A stretch of 64,000 nt of DNA from Methyloversatilis sp. XJ19-49 (GCF_024580145.1 NZ_JANINI010000003.1:244061-308060); one strand, 5' to 3'. Shown: positions 35,191-44,501, counted from the first letter of the stretch. A program made the numbers and translations. Notes: generated by a model not told the origin, from the sequence alone.

Positions 35191-35837
35191 GCAGCGCGCG
35201 CGACGACATCCTCGGCCGTCTGCGCCAGCGCATCGGGCGCGAGCCGGTCGGCACCCCGGCGGCGCGCGAGCGTGTCGAGCAGGTGATCTCCGCGTCGCAG
35301 GCCGGGCCGCGACCGTCGTACGACGGCGACCTGGCTGCGCGCTTCATCGAGCGGGCGAAAGCGCTGATTTCCACCGTGGACGATTGTGCCGCGCCGGCCG
35401 ATGTGCCTGCGCGCTGTGCCAGCTGGCTGGCATCGCAGGGGCTCGGGCGTCAGGTGGTCGTGTCCCCGGCGCTGGCCGGGCTGGACTGGGCGGCAAGCGG
35501 TCTGGACGTGCGCATCGGTGCGGCAGCCGGTGACGACCCGGTCGGCATCACCGGCTGCTTTCGTGCCATCGCCGAGACCGGCACGCTGATGCTGTGCTCC
35601 GGTGCGCAGTCACCGGCGGTCAACAGCCTGCTGCCCGAGACGCACATCGCGGTGGTGCCGCGCGAACACATCGTGGCCGACATGGAAGCCGCATTTGCCG
35701 TCGCGCGCGATACGCTCGACCCCTGGCCGCGTGCCGTCAACTTCGTGTCCGGACCGTCGCGCACGGCCGACATCGAACAGACCATCGTGCTTGGCGCCCA
35801 CGGACCGTACCGGGTGCATCTGCTGATCGTGGGGTAA
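35187..35837 (+). CDS. lutC: L-lactate utilization protein LutC
   Basis: The 216-residue protein is a LUD-domain subunit: VGITGCFRAIAETGTLMLCS, LLPETHIAVVPREHIVADME and FVSGPSRTADIEQTIVLGAH, the last being a family signature. It is translationally coupled to lutB. The three genes form a complete lutABC operon; no lctP-type permease or lutR regulator is adjacent. Confidence 0.94.
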   Translation: MSSARDDILGRLRQRIGREPVGTPAARERVEQVISASQAGPRPSYDGDLAARFIERAKALISTVDDCAAPADVPARCASWLASQGLGRQVVVSPALAGLDWAASGLDVRIGAAAGDDPVGITGCFRAIAETGTLMLCSGAQSPAVNSLLPETHIAVVPREHIVADMEAAFAVARDTLDPWPRAVNFVSGPSRTADIEQTIVLGAHGPYRVHLLIVG

Positions 35838-35959
35838 GCGGCGGAGCAGGGCATGCGCCAAAGGGGCGCTTTGACAGATAATCACCGCTTTCTGCCACCT
35901 CGCGAGCCCGTGGTGGTCATTTGGAGTCATTCTGAATTGAGTCATTCGAATCGCCTCCG

Positions 35960-38107
35960 ATGCGCATTGATGTCATGTCCGTTACCGCGGAGCGCCTGCA
36001 ATTGAGGCGGTTCTGCACGCGCTGGCAGGTTGTGCCGCTGGTCTGCGGCGTAGTCCTGACTGCGCAGCCTGCGGCGGCGGCCGACGAGCCCGAGGCGCCG
36101 CACCTCGATGATCTGCCGGTCGTGCTGTCGATGACCCGCATGCCGCAGCGCATCGACGATGCGCCGGGTGCGGTCACGCTGATCACGCGCGAGGACATCG
36201 AACGTCTCGGCTATCGCCGTCTGACCCAGGTGCTGCGCCTGGTGCCCGGCATGAACGTAATGAGCGACACCGGGCACTCGCCGGCGGTGTTCTATCACGG
36301 CCTGGGTTCGCTGAATCCGAACCGCATGCAGGTGCTGATCGACGGTCGTTCGGTCTATTCGCCCTATCTTTTCGGTTACGTCGACTGGGACGCTCTGCCG
36401 CTGACGATGGAGGAGATCGAGCGGATCGAAGTCGTCCGTGGCTCGAATGCCACCACCTATGGGTCGAATGCCGTGGCGGGCGTGGTCAATATCGTCACGC
36501 GCAGCAGCCAGGACGGACCGCGCTCGAGCATTTCGGTCAGCCGCGGCAATCGAGATGTGGCCGATGCGTCGATGCGTCTGCGGCACAGTTTCGGACCGCT
36601 GAGCATGGCGCTCAACGCCCGCACCATGGGCGACGCCGGTTTCGATGATCGCCATGACGACGCGCGGCTGAATTCGATGACCTTCCGCGCCGACCTGACG
36701 CTGAACAGCTCGGACGAAATCAGCCTGACGGCCGGGCAGAACAAGGGGCGCCGCGAGCTGGGTTATCCATACGGCGTGACCGGCAACGGCGCGAACGAGA
36801 ACGGATTCCGCGAATCGCTCACCGACAACCGCTTCATGCACCTGCGCTTCCGGCGGCTGGTGTCGACCGACAACGAATGGTCGGTCAGTTACTACCGCAA
36901 CGAGGACCGTGGGCGCGAGGAGTGGTTCGGCGAAGCGGCCGACGTGGTCAATCAGGGGCTGATCGATGCCGGCTTCCCTTTTTTCTCCATCGGTCCGCTG
37001 CCCTTGCCCATCGACTACAACCGGTCGGCCACCCGGCAGAACATCGATTTCCAGCACAGCTTCGTTCCGGCGCCGGACTGGCGGGTGGCCTGGGGCGCCG
37101 AACTGCGCCACGAGGAGTTGAAGTCGAAGCGCATGTTCTTCCTGACCGGCCGTGAATCCGACGGTTTCGTGCGCGTGTCGGCGAATGTCGAATGGCGGCC
37201 GAACGAACGCTGGACCCTGAATGCCGGCAACATGATCGAGCGTTTCCGCGATCGCAGCCCGCAGGCTTCACCACGCCTGTTCGCGACCTGGCATGCGACG
37301 CCCAGCCATGCCCTGAAGGCGGGGGTCAGTCGTGCCTACCGCCATCCGGCTCTGATCGAAACCCGGGGTGATTCCCGCTTCATCTTCCCGGAAGTGGCGG
37401 CAGCGCTGACCGCGCTCGACCCGGTGGCAGGGCCGCTGCTGGCGGACGGATTCAAACAGGGACGTTCGCGGCGCACCTTCGTCGGCACCCCTTCGCTGCA
37501 GCCGGAACGCCTGGATTCGGTCGAATTCGGTTATGTAGGACAGTTCGGCGCGTCCACACTTGACGTGCGGATTTTCCACGAGCGCTTCAACCACTTGATC
37601 ACCGAAACGCGATACAGCGACAGTGACTATCTCGAGACCGGCGTGACTTTCATCGACGGCGACGCCGTCACCATACAGGGAATGGAATATCAATATCGAT
37701 ATCGCGGCAACGGGCGCGAAATCTGGTTTTCCCAGGCGATTCCGCGCATCCGCTCTGATGCCAACTGCGATCCGCGGCGCGTCTGCTACGGCGACACCGT
37801 GCCGTCGTCGACCTGGTCGCTGACCTGGTTCGAGGCGCTGCCGCGCGACTGGTCGATCTCGGCCACGCTGCATGGCGTCAATTCCGCCCGCTGGTTCAGC
37901 GGCAGCGAACGGGTCGACAGCTATCAGACGCTGGATGCGCGCATCGCGAAGAAATTCCGCAGCGGCGGCACCTTGTGGGAAGCCGCGTTTGCGGTGACCG
38001 ACATCGGACCCCGCTACGAAACCTTCAACGATGATCAGGGCAGTCGCACCCCGTTCAATGCGGTCGGCCGGCAGGCGCGGCTGACGCTGCGTACCAGCTG
38101 GTACTGA
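35960..38107 (+). CDS. TonB-dependent outer membrane receptor
   Basis: The 715-residue protein has a signal peptide (cleaved after AQPAAA), a plug domain (DDAPGAVTLITREDIERLGY, LRLVPGMNVMSD, RMQVLIDGRSVYSPYLF, EEIERIEVVRGSNATTYGSN), and a 22-strand-type barrel ending in an aromatic residue (LTLRTSWY), the outer-membrane sorting signal. It imports a ligand such as a siderophore, cobalamin or other metal chelate using TonB energy; the ligand is not deducible. A hybrid histidine kinase gene follows in the same direction. Start 35960 or the ATG at 35975. Confidence 0.93.
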   Translation: MRIDVMSVTAERLQLRRFCTRWQVVPLVCGVVLTAQPAAAADEPEAPHLDDLPVVLSMTRMPQRIDDAPGAVTLITREDIERLGYRRLTQVLRLVPGMNVMSDTGHSPAVFYHGLGSLNPNRMQVLIDGRSVYSPYLFGYVDWDALPLTMEEIERIEVVRGSNATTYGSNAVAGVVNIVTRSSQDGPRSSISVSRGNRDVADASMRLRHSFGPLSMALNARTMGDAGFDDRHDDARLNSMTFRADLTLNSSDEISLTAGQNKGRRELGYPYGVTGNGANENGFRESLTDNRFMHLRFRRLVSTDNEWSVSYYRNEDRGREEWFGEAADVVNQGLIDAGFPFFSIGPLPLPIDYNRSATRQNIDFQHSFVPAPDWRVAWGAELRHEELKSKRMFFLTGRESDGFVRVSANVEWRPNERWTLNAGNMIERFRDRSPQASPRLFATWHATPSHALKAGVSRAYRHPALIETRGDSRFIFPEVAAALTALDPVAGPLLADGFKQGRSRRTFVGTPSLQPERLDSVEFGYVGQFGASTLDVRIFHERFNHLITETRYSDSDYLETGVTFIDGDAVTIQGMEYQYRYRGNGREIWFSQAIPRIRSDANCDPRRVCYGDTVPSSTWSLTWFEALPRDWSISATLHGVNSARWFSGSERVDSYQTLDARIAKKFRSGGTLWEAAFAVTDIGPRYETFNDDQGSRTPFNAVGRQARLTLRTSWY

Positions 38108-38183
38108 ACGCGGGCCCGCAACAGGGCTTCGCGTATCATGAACGCGGTAAATTTCCGCGCTCGGCGCGTGTGGGGGACACAGG

Positions 38184-40130
38184 GTGCGGAGTCGTTTCGG
38201 ACTCGATCGCCTCGGCTTTCGCAGCCGGGTACTGGTCGCCGCGCTGCTGCCCTCGGTGGCCATTGCGCTCGCACTGGCGGTGCACTTCACCAGCACGCGC
38301 ATCGACGACATCGAGCAGTCGCTGATCGACCGCGCCGCGCTGCTGACCGGTAGCCTCGCGCCCGCGTCCGAATACGGGCTTTTCGTCGGCAATCTCGACA
38401 TCCTGCAGTCGCTGGCCGATTCGATGATGCGCGAACGCGGCGTGGATGGCGTACTCATCGTCGATCGCGACCAGCTCGTGCTGGCGCGCGCAGGGCAGGT
38501 CAGTGCCCCGCCCGTGGATGCCACTCGCGGTCTCGCCCGCACCGAGCGCCTGCAGAGCAGCGACCGCTTCCACCAGTTTGCCGCGCCGGTGTTTTCGGCG
38601 CAGGGACCTTCGGATCTGCTGCTCGACGATCAACTGGAGCCATCCGGGCCCTTGCGTCTCGGGACCGTGGTGGTTCAGGTGTCACGTTTCGGCAGTGCGC
38701 AGGCGCGGCGCGAACTGATCACCAGCGCCGTCCTGATCACCGCCGGTGGCCTGCTGCTGGCCGGCCTGTTCGCCCGCTTCCTGTCCGATGGCGTCACCGC
38801 ACCGGTGCGTGCCCTGGCCGAAACCGTGCAGCGCATCGAGAAGGGCGATTTTTCGGTTCGTGCCCGCACCGGCGCGCGCGGCATCCTGCAGGTGCTCGAA
38901 GACGGCATCAACCGCATGGCGGTTTCCTTGCAGACAGCGCGCGCAGGGCTGGAGGAGCGGGTACATGACGCCACCGCCAAGCTGCAGCAGCAGAAAGAGG
39001 TGGCCGAGCAGGCCAGTCGCGCCAAGACGCAGTTCGTCGATGCGTTGCTGCATGACCTCAGCCAGCCGCTGATGGCCATGGGTCTGGACATCCGCACGCT
39101 GAAGCTGCGGCTGCGCGACGACGAAAGTGCAGGGTTGCTGTCGCGGCTCGAACGTTCCTCGCTGAAGCTGGAAAACATGCGCGACGTGCTGCTCGATGTT
39201 GCGCGGCTGGAATCGGGTGCCACCCAACCGCGGCTGACGGACTTTCCGCTCATCCGGGTGTTCGACAGCCTTCGCGTCACCTTCGAAGCGCAGGCCGCTG
39301 AGAAGGGTCTGCGCTTCGAACTGCATCCGACGCGGGCGTGGTGCCGCTCCGATCCGCTGCTGCTTGAACGGGTGCTGGCCAATCTGGTATCGAATGCGCT
39401 GCGCTACACGGCGCGCGGCACGGTGTTCGCCGGCGTGCGCATGCTCGACGACGGACGCCTGCGCATCGAGGTGCGCGACAGCGGTCAGGGCATTCCGGCC
39501 GAACGTATCGACGACGTGTTCGAAGAATTCGTGCGCCTGCCCGGCGCCGACCCGGGGGCAGGCGGGCGTGGCATGGGGCTGGGGCTGACCATCGTGAAGC
39601 GGCTGTGTGCCTTGCTCGGGCATGAAGTGAAGGTGCGCTCGCGCCCCGGCCGCGGTTCAACCTTCAGCGTCGTGTTGCCGCGGGTACGCGCCTTCGTTCA
39701 GGCACCGGTTGTCGAGTCGTTGCATGGGCTGGTTCGGCTGGCCGGATGCCGGGTGGCGCTGATCGACGACGATGCCGCGGTGCTGCAGTCGCTGCAGTCG
39801 CTGCTCAGTTCGGTCGGCATCGATGTGATTGCCGGTACCTCGCCCGATTTCGTACTGCGTCAGCTCAGGCAGGCCGGTGCGCCGGCCTTCATCATCAGCG
39901 ATTACCAGCTGGGCGACGGACTGGATGGACTGAATGCCGTACTGACGCTGCGACGCGAGCTGGGCGACGACATTCCGGCGCTGGTGATGACCGGGCTGGC
40001 CGCCACGCGCGAGCTTGAAATCCAACTGGAAGGGCATGGCATCCCGCTGGTCGCCAAACCGGTGCGCCCGGTCGTGCTCGACGCGGTGATCGGCGGTATG
40101 CTGGATGCGGCCGATGATCCGGACGCCTGA
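38184..40130 (+). CDS. Hybrid sensor histidine kinase with C-terminal receiver
   Basis: The 648-residue protein (GTG start) has a transmembrane helix (VLVAALLPSVAIALALAV), a periplasmic sensor of about 150 residues, a second helix (ELITSAVLITAGGLLLAGLF), a HAMP linker, a coiled coil, and a kinase core with H290 in LLHDLSQPLMAM, VLANLVSNALRYT (N box) and GRGMGLGLTIVKRL (G box). A receiver domain is fused at the end with D573 in IISDYQLGDG. The convergent gene at 40158 is its probable response regulator. Both adjoin a TonB receptor, so the system may sense or control uptake of the receptor ligand (inference). Confidence 0.93.
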   Translation: MRSRFGLDRLGFRSRVLVAALLPSVAIALALAVHFTSTRIDDIEQSLIDRAALLTGSLAPASEYGLFVGNLDILQSLADSMMRERGVDGVLIVDRDQLVLARAGQVSAPPVDATRGLARTERLQSSDRFHQFAAPVFSAQGPSDLLLDDQLEPSGPLRLGTVVVQVSRFGSAQARRELITSAVLITAGGLLLAGLFARFLSDGVTAPVRALAETVQRIEKGDFSVRARTGARGILQVLEDGINRMAVSLQTARAGLEERVHDATAKLQQQKEVAEQASRAKTQFVDALLHDLSQPLMAMGLDIRTLKLRLRDDESAGLLSRLERSSLKLENMRDVLLDVARLESGATQPRLTDFPLIRVFDSLRVTFEAQAAEKGLRFELHPTRAWCRSDPLLLERVLANLVSNALRYTARGTVFAGVRMLDDGRLRIEVRDSGQGIPAERIDDVFEEFVRLPGADPGAGGRGMGLGLTIVKRLCALLGHEVKVRSRPGRGSTFSVVLPRVRAFVQAPVVESLHGLVRLAGCRVALIDDDAAVLQSLQSLLSSVGIDVIAGTSPDFVLRQLRQAGAPAFIISDYQLGDGLDGLNAVLTLRRELGDDIPALVMTGLAATRELEIQLEGHGIPLVAKPVRPVVLDAVIGGMLDAADDPDA

Positions 40131-40157
40131 CCGGCTGCGTTCAGGGCGTCGCCGGTT

Positions 40158-40817
40158 TCAGGCCCGAGCGGGGCGTCGCGGCAGCTTCACACCCATTTTC
40201 GACAGTGCGAACACCGCCTGCGTGCGGTTGCGTACGTCAAGCAGGCGCAGGATGGCTGAAATATGCGTCTTGCAGGTGCCGTCGGAAATGCCCAGTTCGC
40301 GGCAGATGAGCTTGTTCGGCAGACCTTCGATCATCAGTGTCAGCACTTCGATCTGACGCGGCGTCATGCCGATGTCGGCCAGATCCTGGATATGCGCCTG
40401 TGGCGGATGGTCTACGCCGTGGCTGTCGAGCACCTGATGCGGCACATAGATGCCGCCCTTCATCACGAGCTGCAGCGCGCTGACCAGTATCGCCGTGTTC
40501 GAGCTTTTGGAAATGAAACCCATGGCGCCCTGGTCGATGGCGCGCGTGATGGTGTCGCGATCGTCCTGGGCCGAAATCACCACCACCGGCACATCCGGAA
40601 ACTCCTGCCGCAGGTCGGTCAGCAGCGAGGTACCCCCGGCATCCGGAAGATTGAGGTCCAGCAGCACCAGATCGGGCCGCAAACCGCTGCGCAGCATGGA
40701 CAATGCGCGGGAAGCAAGCAAGGCGCACCGGATGTCCGGCTCGCAGTCCATGCCCGTCAGCACGCTGCGCAGCCCTTCCACCACCAGGGGCTGGTCTTCG
40801 ATGATCATGACCTGCAT
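40158..40817 (-). CDS. LuxR/NarL-type response regulator
   Basis: The 219-residue protein has a receiver domain (acidic pocket E7/D8, phosphoacceptor D54 in LVLLDLNLPD, lysine in FISKSS) and a C-terminal LuxR helix-turn-helix (MTPRQIEVLTLMIEGLPNKL, ELGISDGTCKTHISAILRLL). The start ATG 40817 was chosen at the first strand of the receiver; an upstream in-frame extension lacks similarity. It faces the hybrid kinase tail to tail with 27 bases between stops. Confidence 0.9.
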   Translation of the reverse strand: MQVMIIEDQPLVVEGLRSVLTGMDCEPDIRCALLASRALSMLRSGLRPDLVLLDLNLPDAGGTSLLTDLRQEFPDVPVVVISAQDDRDTITRAIDQGAMGFISKSSNTAILVSALQLVMKGGIYVPHQVLDSHGVDHPPQAHIQDLADIGMTPRQIEVLTLMIEGLPNKLICRELGISDGTCKTHISAILRLLDVRNRTQAVFALSKMGVKLPRRPARA

Positions 40818-40909
40818 GCACAGTCCCGTCGCAATGAGATGGCACGAGTGTACCCGGGGCGCTTGACCGGCGCTTGATCGTAAGCACATAAATTGAAAGG
40901 GATTAAGCA

Positions 40910-41281
40910 GTGAAGCATGGTTTGATACTGTTCGGACACGGCTCGCGCGATCCGGAATGGGCGCGCCCGTTGCGTGAGGTGGCGGCGCGCCTGACGGCTG
41001 CATCGTCGGCGCCGCGCGTCGAACTCGCCTTTCTCGAGTTCCTCGAGCCCACGCTCGATCAGGCCTGCGACCGGTTGGTTGCGGAGGGCGTGACGCGCAT
41101 CGCCGTGGTGCCGATGTTCATTGCACAGAGCGGGCATGTCCGGCGCGACCTGCCGGCTCAGGTCGATGCGGCGCGCGTCCGTCATCCGTCGCTGCTCATC
41201 GATCTCGCGACGGCCGTGGGCGAGGATGCACGCGTGCAGCAGGTGATGGCCGAGGTGGCGCTGGCCGCCCTCAGCGGCTGA
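40910..41281 (+). CDS. CbiX/SirB-like sirohydrochlorin chelatase
   Basis: The 123-residue single-domain protein opens LILFGHGSRDPEWARPLREV with the metal-binding His, and has the second histidine in IAQSGHVRRDLPAQ. This is the small CbiX-type chelatase that inserts Co or Fe into sirohydrochlorin. It starts at GTG 40910. Here it could supply siroheme for nitrite reductase, in line with the nitrate genes at 44.5 kb, or cobalamin. It stands alone. Confidence 0.85.
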   Translation: MKHGLILFGHGSRDPEWARPLREVAARLTAASSAPRVELAFLEFLEPTLDQACDRLVAEGVTRIAVVPMFIAQSGHVRRDLPAQVDAARVRHPSLLIDLATAVGEDARVQQVMAEVALAALSG

Positions 41282-41380
41282 ACGGGGTTCAAGACTCGGC
41301 GCAAGAAGCCGTTAGCACTGCCAGAGGTCGGGTGCCATCAGGTTTGACGGGATTCCGGCCGCAGACTTCCGGAGCCTTGC

Positions 41381-42286
41381 ATGCCGAATGTGTCAGCGAA
41401 AGTACGGGTGCTCGTCGTCGATGACGAACCGTTCAACCTCGAAATCATCCGGGAATATCTGGACGCGCCCGGATTCGAGCTGACCATGGCTCACGACGGC
41501 GTCGAAGCATGGGCACTCCTCGGGGATGCCGAGCGCGAATTCGAGCTGCTGGTGCTGGACCGCATGATGCCGCGCCTGGACGGCATGGAGGTGCTGCGCC
41601 GCGTGCAGCGCACGCCGCGCCTGCGCGGTATGCCGGTCATCATGCAGACAGCCGCCGCCACCCCGGACCAGGTGCGCGAAGGGCTCGAGGCGGGCGCGCG
41701 CTATTACCTCACCAAGCCGTACGAGCCGGACGCGCTGCTCGCCATCGTCAAGTCGGCACTCGACGAAGTGCGTCGCACGCGCGAATCCCAGGTGCAGGTC
41801 GAAGACATGCGCCGCGCCATGTGCGTGCTCACCCGCGCGGAGTTCGAATTCGCCACACTGAAGCAGGCGACCGAGTTGTCGACGCTGGCGTCGCTGGCGG
41901 CGCCGCAACCGGAAAACATCGTGATGGGCCTGAGCGAGCTGCTGATCAATGCGGTCGAACACGGCAATCTGGGCATCACCTACGCCGAAAAATCGCGCCT
42001 GCGTCTGGAAGACCGCTGGCAGGAAGAGGTCGAGCGCCGCCTGTTGTTGCCGCAGAACGCGGGCAAGCGGGCGCGCCTGACGGTCGAACGTTCGGCAACG
42101 GAAGTGCGCTTCACGGTCAGCGATGAAGGTCGGGGTTTCGACTACACGCGCTATCTCGACTTCGATCCGGAGCGCGCCTTCGATCCGAACGGCCGGGGCA
42201 TCGCGATGGCGCGCCAACTTTCTTTCACGCGGCTCGAATACAGCGGATCCGGCAATGTGGTCAGCGCAGCGGTGGACGTGCAATGA
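41381..42286 (+). CDS. Receiver-HATPase (RsbW-like) protein
   Basis: The 301-residue protein joins an N-terminal receiver (DDEP, D60 in LLVLDRMMPRLDG, lysine in YLTKPY) to a C-terminal RsbW/SpoIIAB-like ATPase: SELLINAVEHGNLGI (N box around N190) and VSDEGRGFDYTRYLDF (G box). There is no DHp histidine domain, so it is not a classic kinase; the ATPase is of the anti-sigma/partner-switch class. It overlaps the next gene by ATGA, so the two are coupled. Confidence 0.88.
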   Translation: MPNVSAKVRVLVVDDEPFNLEIIREYLDAPGFELTMAHDGVEAWALLGDAEREFELLVLDRMMPRLDGMEVLRRVQRTPRLRGMPVIMQTAAATPDQVREGLEAGARYYLTKPYEPDALLAIVKSALDEVRRTRESQVQVEDMRRAMCVLTRAEFEFATLKQATELSTLASLAAPQPENIVMGLSELLINAVEHGNLGITYAEKSRLRLEDRWQEEVERRLLLPQNAGKRARLTVERSATEVRFTVSDEGRGFDYTRYLDFDPERAFDPNGRGIAMARQLSFTRLEYSGSGNVVSAAVDVQ

Positions 42287-43458
42287 GCCGTGCGCAAGTC
42301 ACTGAGGAAGGCCTGGCGCCAATCGTCGATCAGCAGCCCGTGAGACCGATGACGGTGCTGGTGGTGGATGACACCCTGATCGGCCGCGCGACCGTCAGCG
42401 CGCTCGTGCGGCGGCTCGGCTACCGCTGCATCGAGGCATCGGATGGCGCCGCCGCGCTGCATGCCTTTCGCAGCGTGCGCCCGGACATCGTGCTGATGGA
42501 CGTCGTCATGCCCGGCATGGATGGCCTGCAGGCCACGCGGGAACTGCGTCGCCTGTGTGCCGGTATTTGGCTGCCCATCCTGCTGCTGTCGGCGCGTTCC
42601 GACGACGAAGACATGATTGCCGGTCTGGAGGCGGGCGCCGACGACTACCTGAGCAAGCCGATCCGGCGTGCGATCCTCGCGGCCAAGCTGGCTGCCTGTG
42701 CGCGTCAGCTGGCACTGCAGGCCGACATGAACAATTACCGTGCCGAGCAGGAAGCGGAAATCGAGTTTGCGCGTGCGGTCATCGATCGCCAGGTAAAGGG
42801 CAAGGCGGTCGCCGACTCGCGGGTGCGCTATTCGGTGACCCCCACGACGCAGTTCTCCGGCGACATCGTGGCTGTGTCGCGGTCGCATTCCGGTGCGCTG
42901 TACACGCTGCTGGCCGACGCCACCGGTCACGGACTTGCAGCGGCGATCAGCGTGCTGCCGGTGCTGCAGGTGTTTTTCGGCATGGCGGCGAAGAACCTGT
43001 CGCTCGGCCTGATGGCGGGTGAAATCAACCGTCATCTGATGTCGTCACTGCCGGTCGGCCGCTTTGTCGCGGCCAGTATGCTCAGGCTGGGAGATGGCTT
43101 CGGCGAACTGTGGGTCGGCGGCACGCCGGACGTCCTGTGGCTGAACAAGCAGGGCGTGGTGAAAGAGCGTTTCGGGTCAGCCAACCTGCCGCTGGGCATC
43201 GATGCCGACGATCCGGTCAATGTCCCGCCCCGTCATTTCCGCTGGACCCCGGGCGACCAGCTCGTGCTGTGTTCGGACGGACTGCTCGAGGCGCAGTCAC
43301 CCGGCGGCGAGGCGTTCGGCAACAATCGCCTCGAAGCGGTACTGCGCGACACCCTGCCCACGCAACGCCACGATGCGGTGCGCAACGCGCTCCACATGCA
43401 TCTGGACGGGGCATCGGCGCACGACGACGTGTCCCTGATGGTGATCAATCTCGAATGA
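42283..43458 (+). CDS. Receiver-PP2C phosphatase (RsbU/SpoIIE-like)
   Basis: The 391-residue protein has a receiver domain with D73 in IVLMDVVMPGMDG and lysine in YLSKPI, a coiled linker, then a SpoIIE-type PP2C phosphatase with metal-binding D194 in FSGDIV, D212 in LADATGHGLAAA and a C-terminal SAHDDVSLMVINLE. It would dephosphorylate an anti-anti-sigma (STAS) partner when its receiver is phosphorylated. It is coupled to the RsbW-like gene. No STAS gene is adjacent. Confidence 0.9.
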   Translation: MSRAQVTEEGLAPIVDQQPVRPMTVLVVDDTLIGRATVSALVRRLGYRCIEASDGAAALHAFRSVRPDIVLMDVVMPGMDGLQATRELRRLCAGIWLPILLLSARSDDEDMIAGLEAGADDYLSKPIRRAILAAKLAACARQLALQADMNNYRAEQEAEIEFARAVIDRQVKGKAVADSRVRYSVTPTTQFSGDIVAVSRSHSGALYTLLADATGHGLAAAISVLPVLQVFFGMAAKNLSLGLMAGEINRHLMSSLPVGRFVAASMLRLGDGFGELWVGGTPDVLWLNKQGVVKERFGSANLPLGIDADDPVNVPPRHFRWTPGDQLVLCSDGLLEAQSPGGEAFGNNRLEAVLRDTLPTQRHDAVRNALHMHLDGASAHDDVSLMVINLE

Positions 43459-43570
43459 AACCTGCGCCGAACGGCGCAAGTGCATCGAAACGGCTGATCG
43501 TGCCTGCAGTTCCCGCGCGTTGGCACAGCGATTGCATGCCACGTTCAATCCGAATCTCGAATGTTGCGCC

Positions 43571-44152
43571 ATGGCTGTCCTCAATGTTCTGGTGGTCGAT
43601 GAATCGCGCAAGCGTGCAGCGGAAATCTGCGCCGGGCTTGCCTGCGCCGGTTACCAGGTAGCGGCCGTGCTGTCGAGCGCCTACGATCTGCACCTCAGGG
43701 TAGAAGAACTCAAGCCCGATGTCATTCTGATCCAGACCGATTCGCCTTCGCGCGACACGCTGGAACACATGGCCGCGATGGACCGCGAAAAGCCGCGTCC
43801 GGTGATCGTGTTCGCCAACGAATCGGACAGCAAGACCATCCGTCGGGCCATGAAGGCCGGTGTGTCGGCCTATGTGGTCGACGGGCTGGAAGCCAAACGC
43901 ATCAAGCCCATCATCGATGTGGCCCTGGCGCAGTTCGAGGAACATCAGGAACTGCGTCGCGCGCGCGACGAGGCGCGGCAGAAGCTGTCCGACCGCATCA
44001 CCATCGACCGCGCCAAGGGCGTGCTGATGAAGCTGCGCGGCATAGAGGAAGATGCCGCGTACCACACGCTGCGCAAGCTGGCGATGGAGCGCGGCAAGAC
44101 CATTGCCGCCGTGTCCGAAGACCTGCTCGCCACTGCCCGACTGCTCGGCTGA
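43571..44152 (+). CDS. nasT: NasT-type ANTAR antitermination regulator
   Basis: The 193-residue protein has a receiver-like domain (VLNVLVVDESRKRAAEICAG, QTDSPSRDTLEHM) and a C-terminal ANTAR RNA-binding domain (RITIDRAKGVLMKLRGIEED, AAYHTLRKLAMERGKTIAAV). NasT binds paired hairpins in nitrate-assimilation leaders and prevents termination. The next operon is a nitrate ABC transporter whose leader has such a hairpin and a terminator. ATG 43571 was chosen at the start of the receiver. The nasS sensor gene is not adjacent. Confidence 0.92.
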   Translation: MAVLNVLVVDESRKRAAEICAGLACAGYQVAAVLSSAYDLHLRVEELKPDVILIQTDSPSRDTLEHMAAMDREKPRPVIVFANESDSKTIRRAMKAGVSAYVVDGLEAKRIKPIIDVALAQFEEHQELRRARDEARQKLSDRITIDRAKGVLMKLRGIEEDAAYHTLRKLAMERGKTIAAVSEDLLATARLLG

Positions 44153-44266
44153 TCCTGCACCGGTTGTATCCGCCGCTGCACTCGCTGCCGGCGGCACCTT
44201 GTTTCGACTGTTGCCGGCATCCCTGCCGATTACCGCTGTTCGTCGTGGTGCGCGGCGTCAGGCTGT

Positions 44267-44283
44267 TGCACCGCACAAGTGCA
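44267..44283 (+). promoter_or_regulatory. NtrC-type enhancer site upstream of nrtA
   Basis: TGCAC-N7-GTGCA is a perfect match in both half sites to the NtrC operator pattern. It lies 102 bases before the -24 element of the promoter at 44369, the usual enhancer distance. Confidence 0.65.
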
Positions 44284-44368
44284 GCCCAATGAGGCAGCGC
44301 GCGCAATGTCGTCGGGCGGATTATGCAAAACCTTTGAAAAACAGCTGGATGGATGTGGCGCAGTGCTC

Positions 44369-44384
44369 TGGCACGCTGCGTGCT
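44369..44384 (+). promoter_or_regulatory. Sigma-54 (-24/-12) promoter of the nitrate transporter operon
   Basis: TGGCACG-CTGC-GTGCT fits TGGCACG-N4-TTGCW with one mismatch. The GG (44370-44371) and GC (44382-44383) are ten bases apart, as required. Predicted transcription start is about 44395, just before the ANTAR-type hairpin. Confidence 0.7.
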
Positions 44385-44399
44385 ACGAGACGTTCAAGG

Positions 44400-44439
44400 C
44401 GCAACAACGACGTTGCGGCCAGCGAGGCTCGAAAGCCTC
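44400..44439 (+). promoter_or_regulatory. ANTAR-target hairpins in the nrtA leader
   Basis: Hairpin one: CGCAAC (44400-44405), hexaloop AACGAC, GTTGCG (44412-44417); the loop has A at position 1 and G at position 4, the ANTAR recognition bases. Hairpin two: GAGGCT (44424-44429), loop CGAA, AGCCTC (44434-44439); its loop does not show the A1/G4 pattern. They precede a terminator, so NasT binding probably controls read-through. Confidence 0.6.
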
Positions 44440-44449
44440 CGACAGGGAC

Positions 44450-44501
44450 AGGGGCGTCCATCCGGCTCGGCTTTCACCGCTGCGGATGCACGCCCCTTTT
44501 T
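44450..44501 (+). terminator. Leader terminator (attenuator) before nrtA
   Basis: AGGGGCGTCCATCCG (44450-44464) pairs with CGGATGCACGCCCCT (44483-44497) with one mismatch and is followed by a T-run. It lies 37 bases before nrtA inside the leader, so it attenuates rather than ends a gene. Confidence 0.8.

Noticed and set aside
44359..44380. Hairpin CGCAG-TGC-TCTG-GCA-CG-CTGCG as a first ANTAR hairpin
   Set aside because: It overlaps the -24/-12 promoter and would lie upstream of the predicted transcription start; its loop also lacks the A1/G4 bases.
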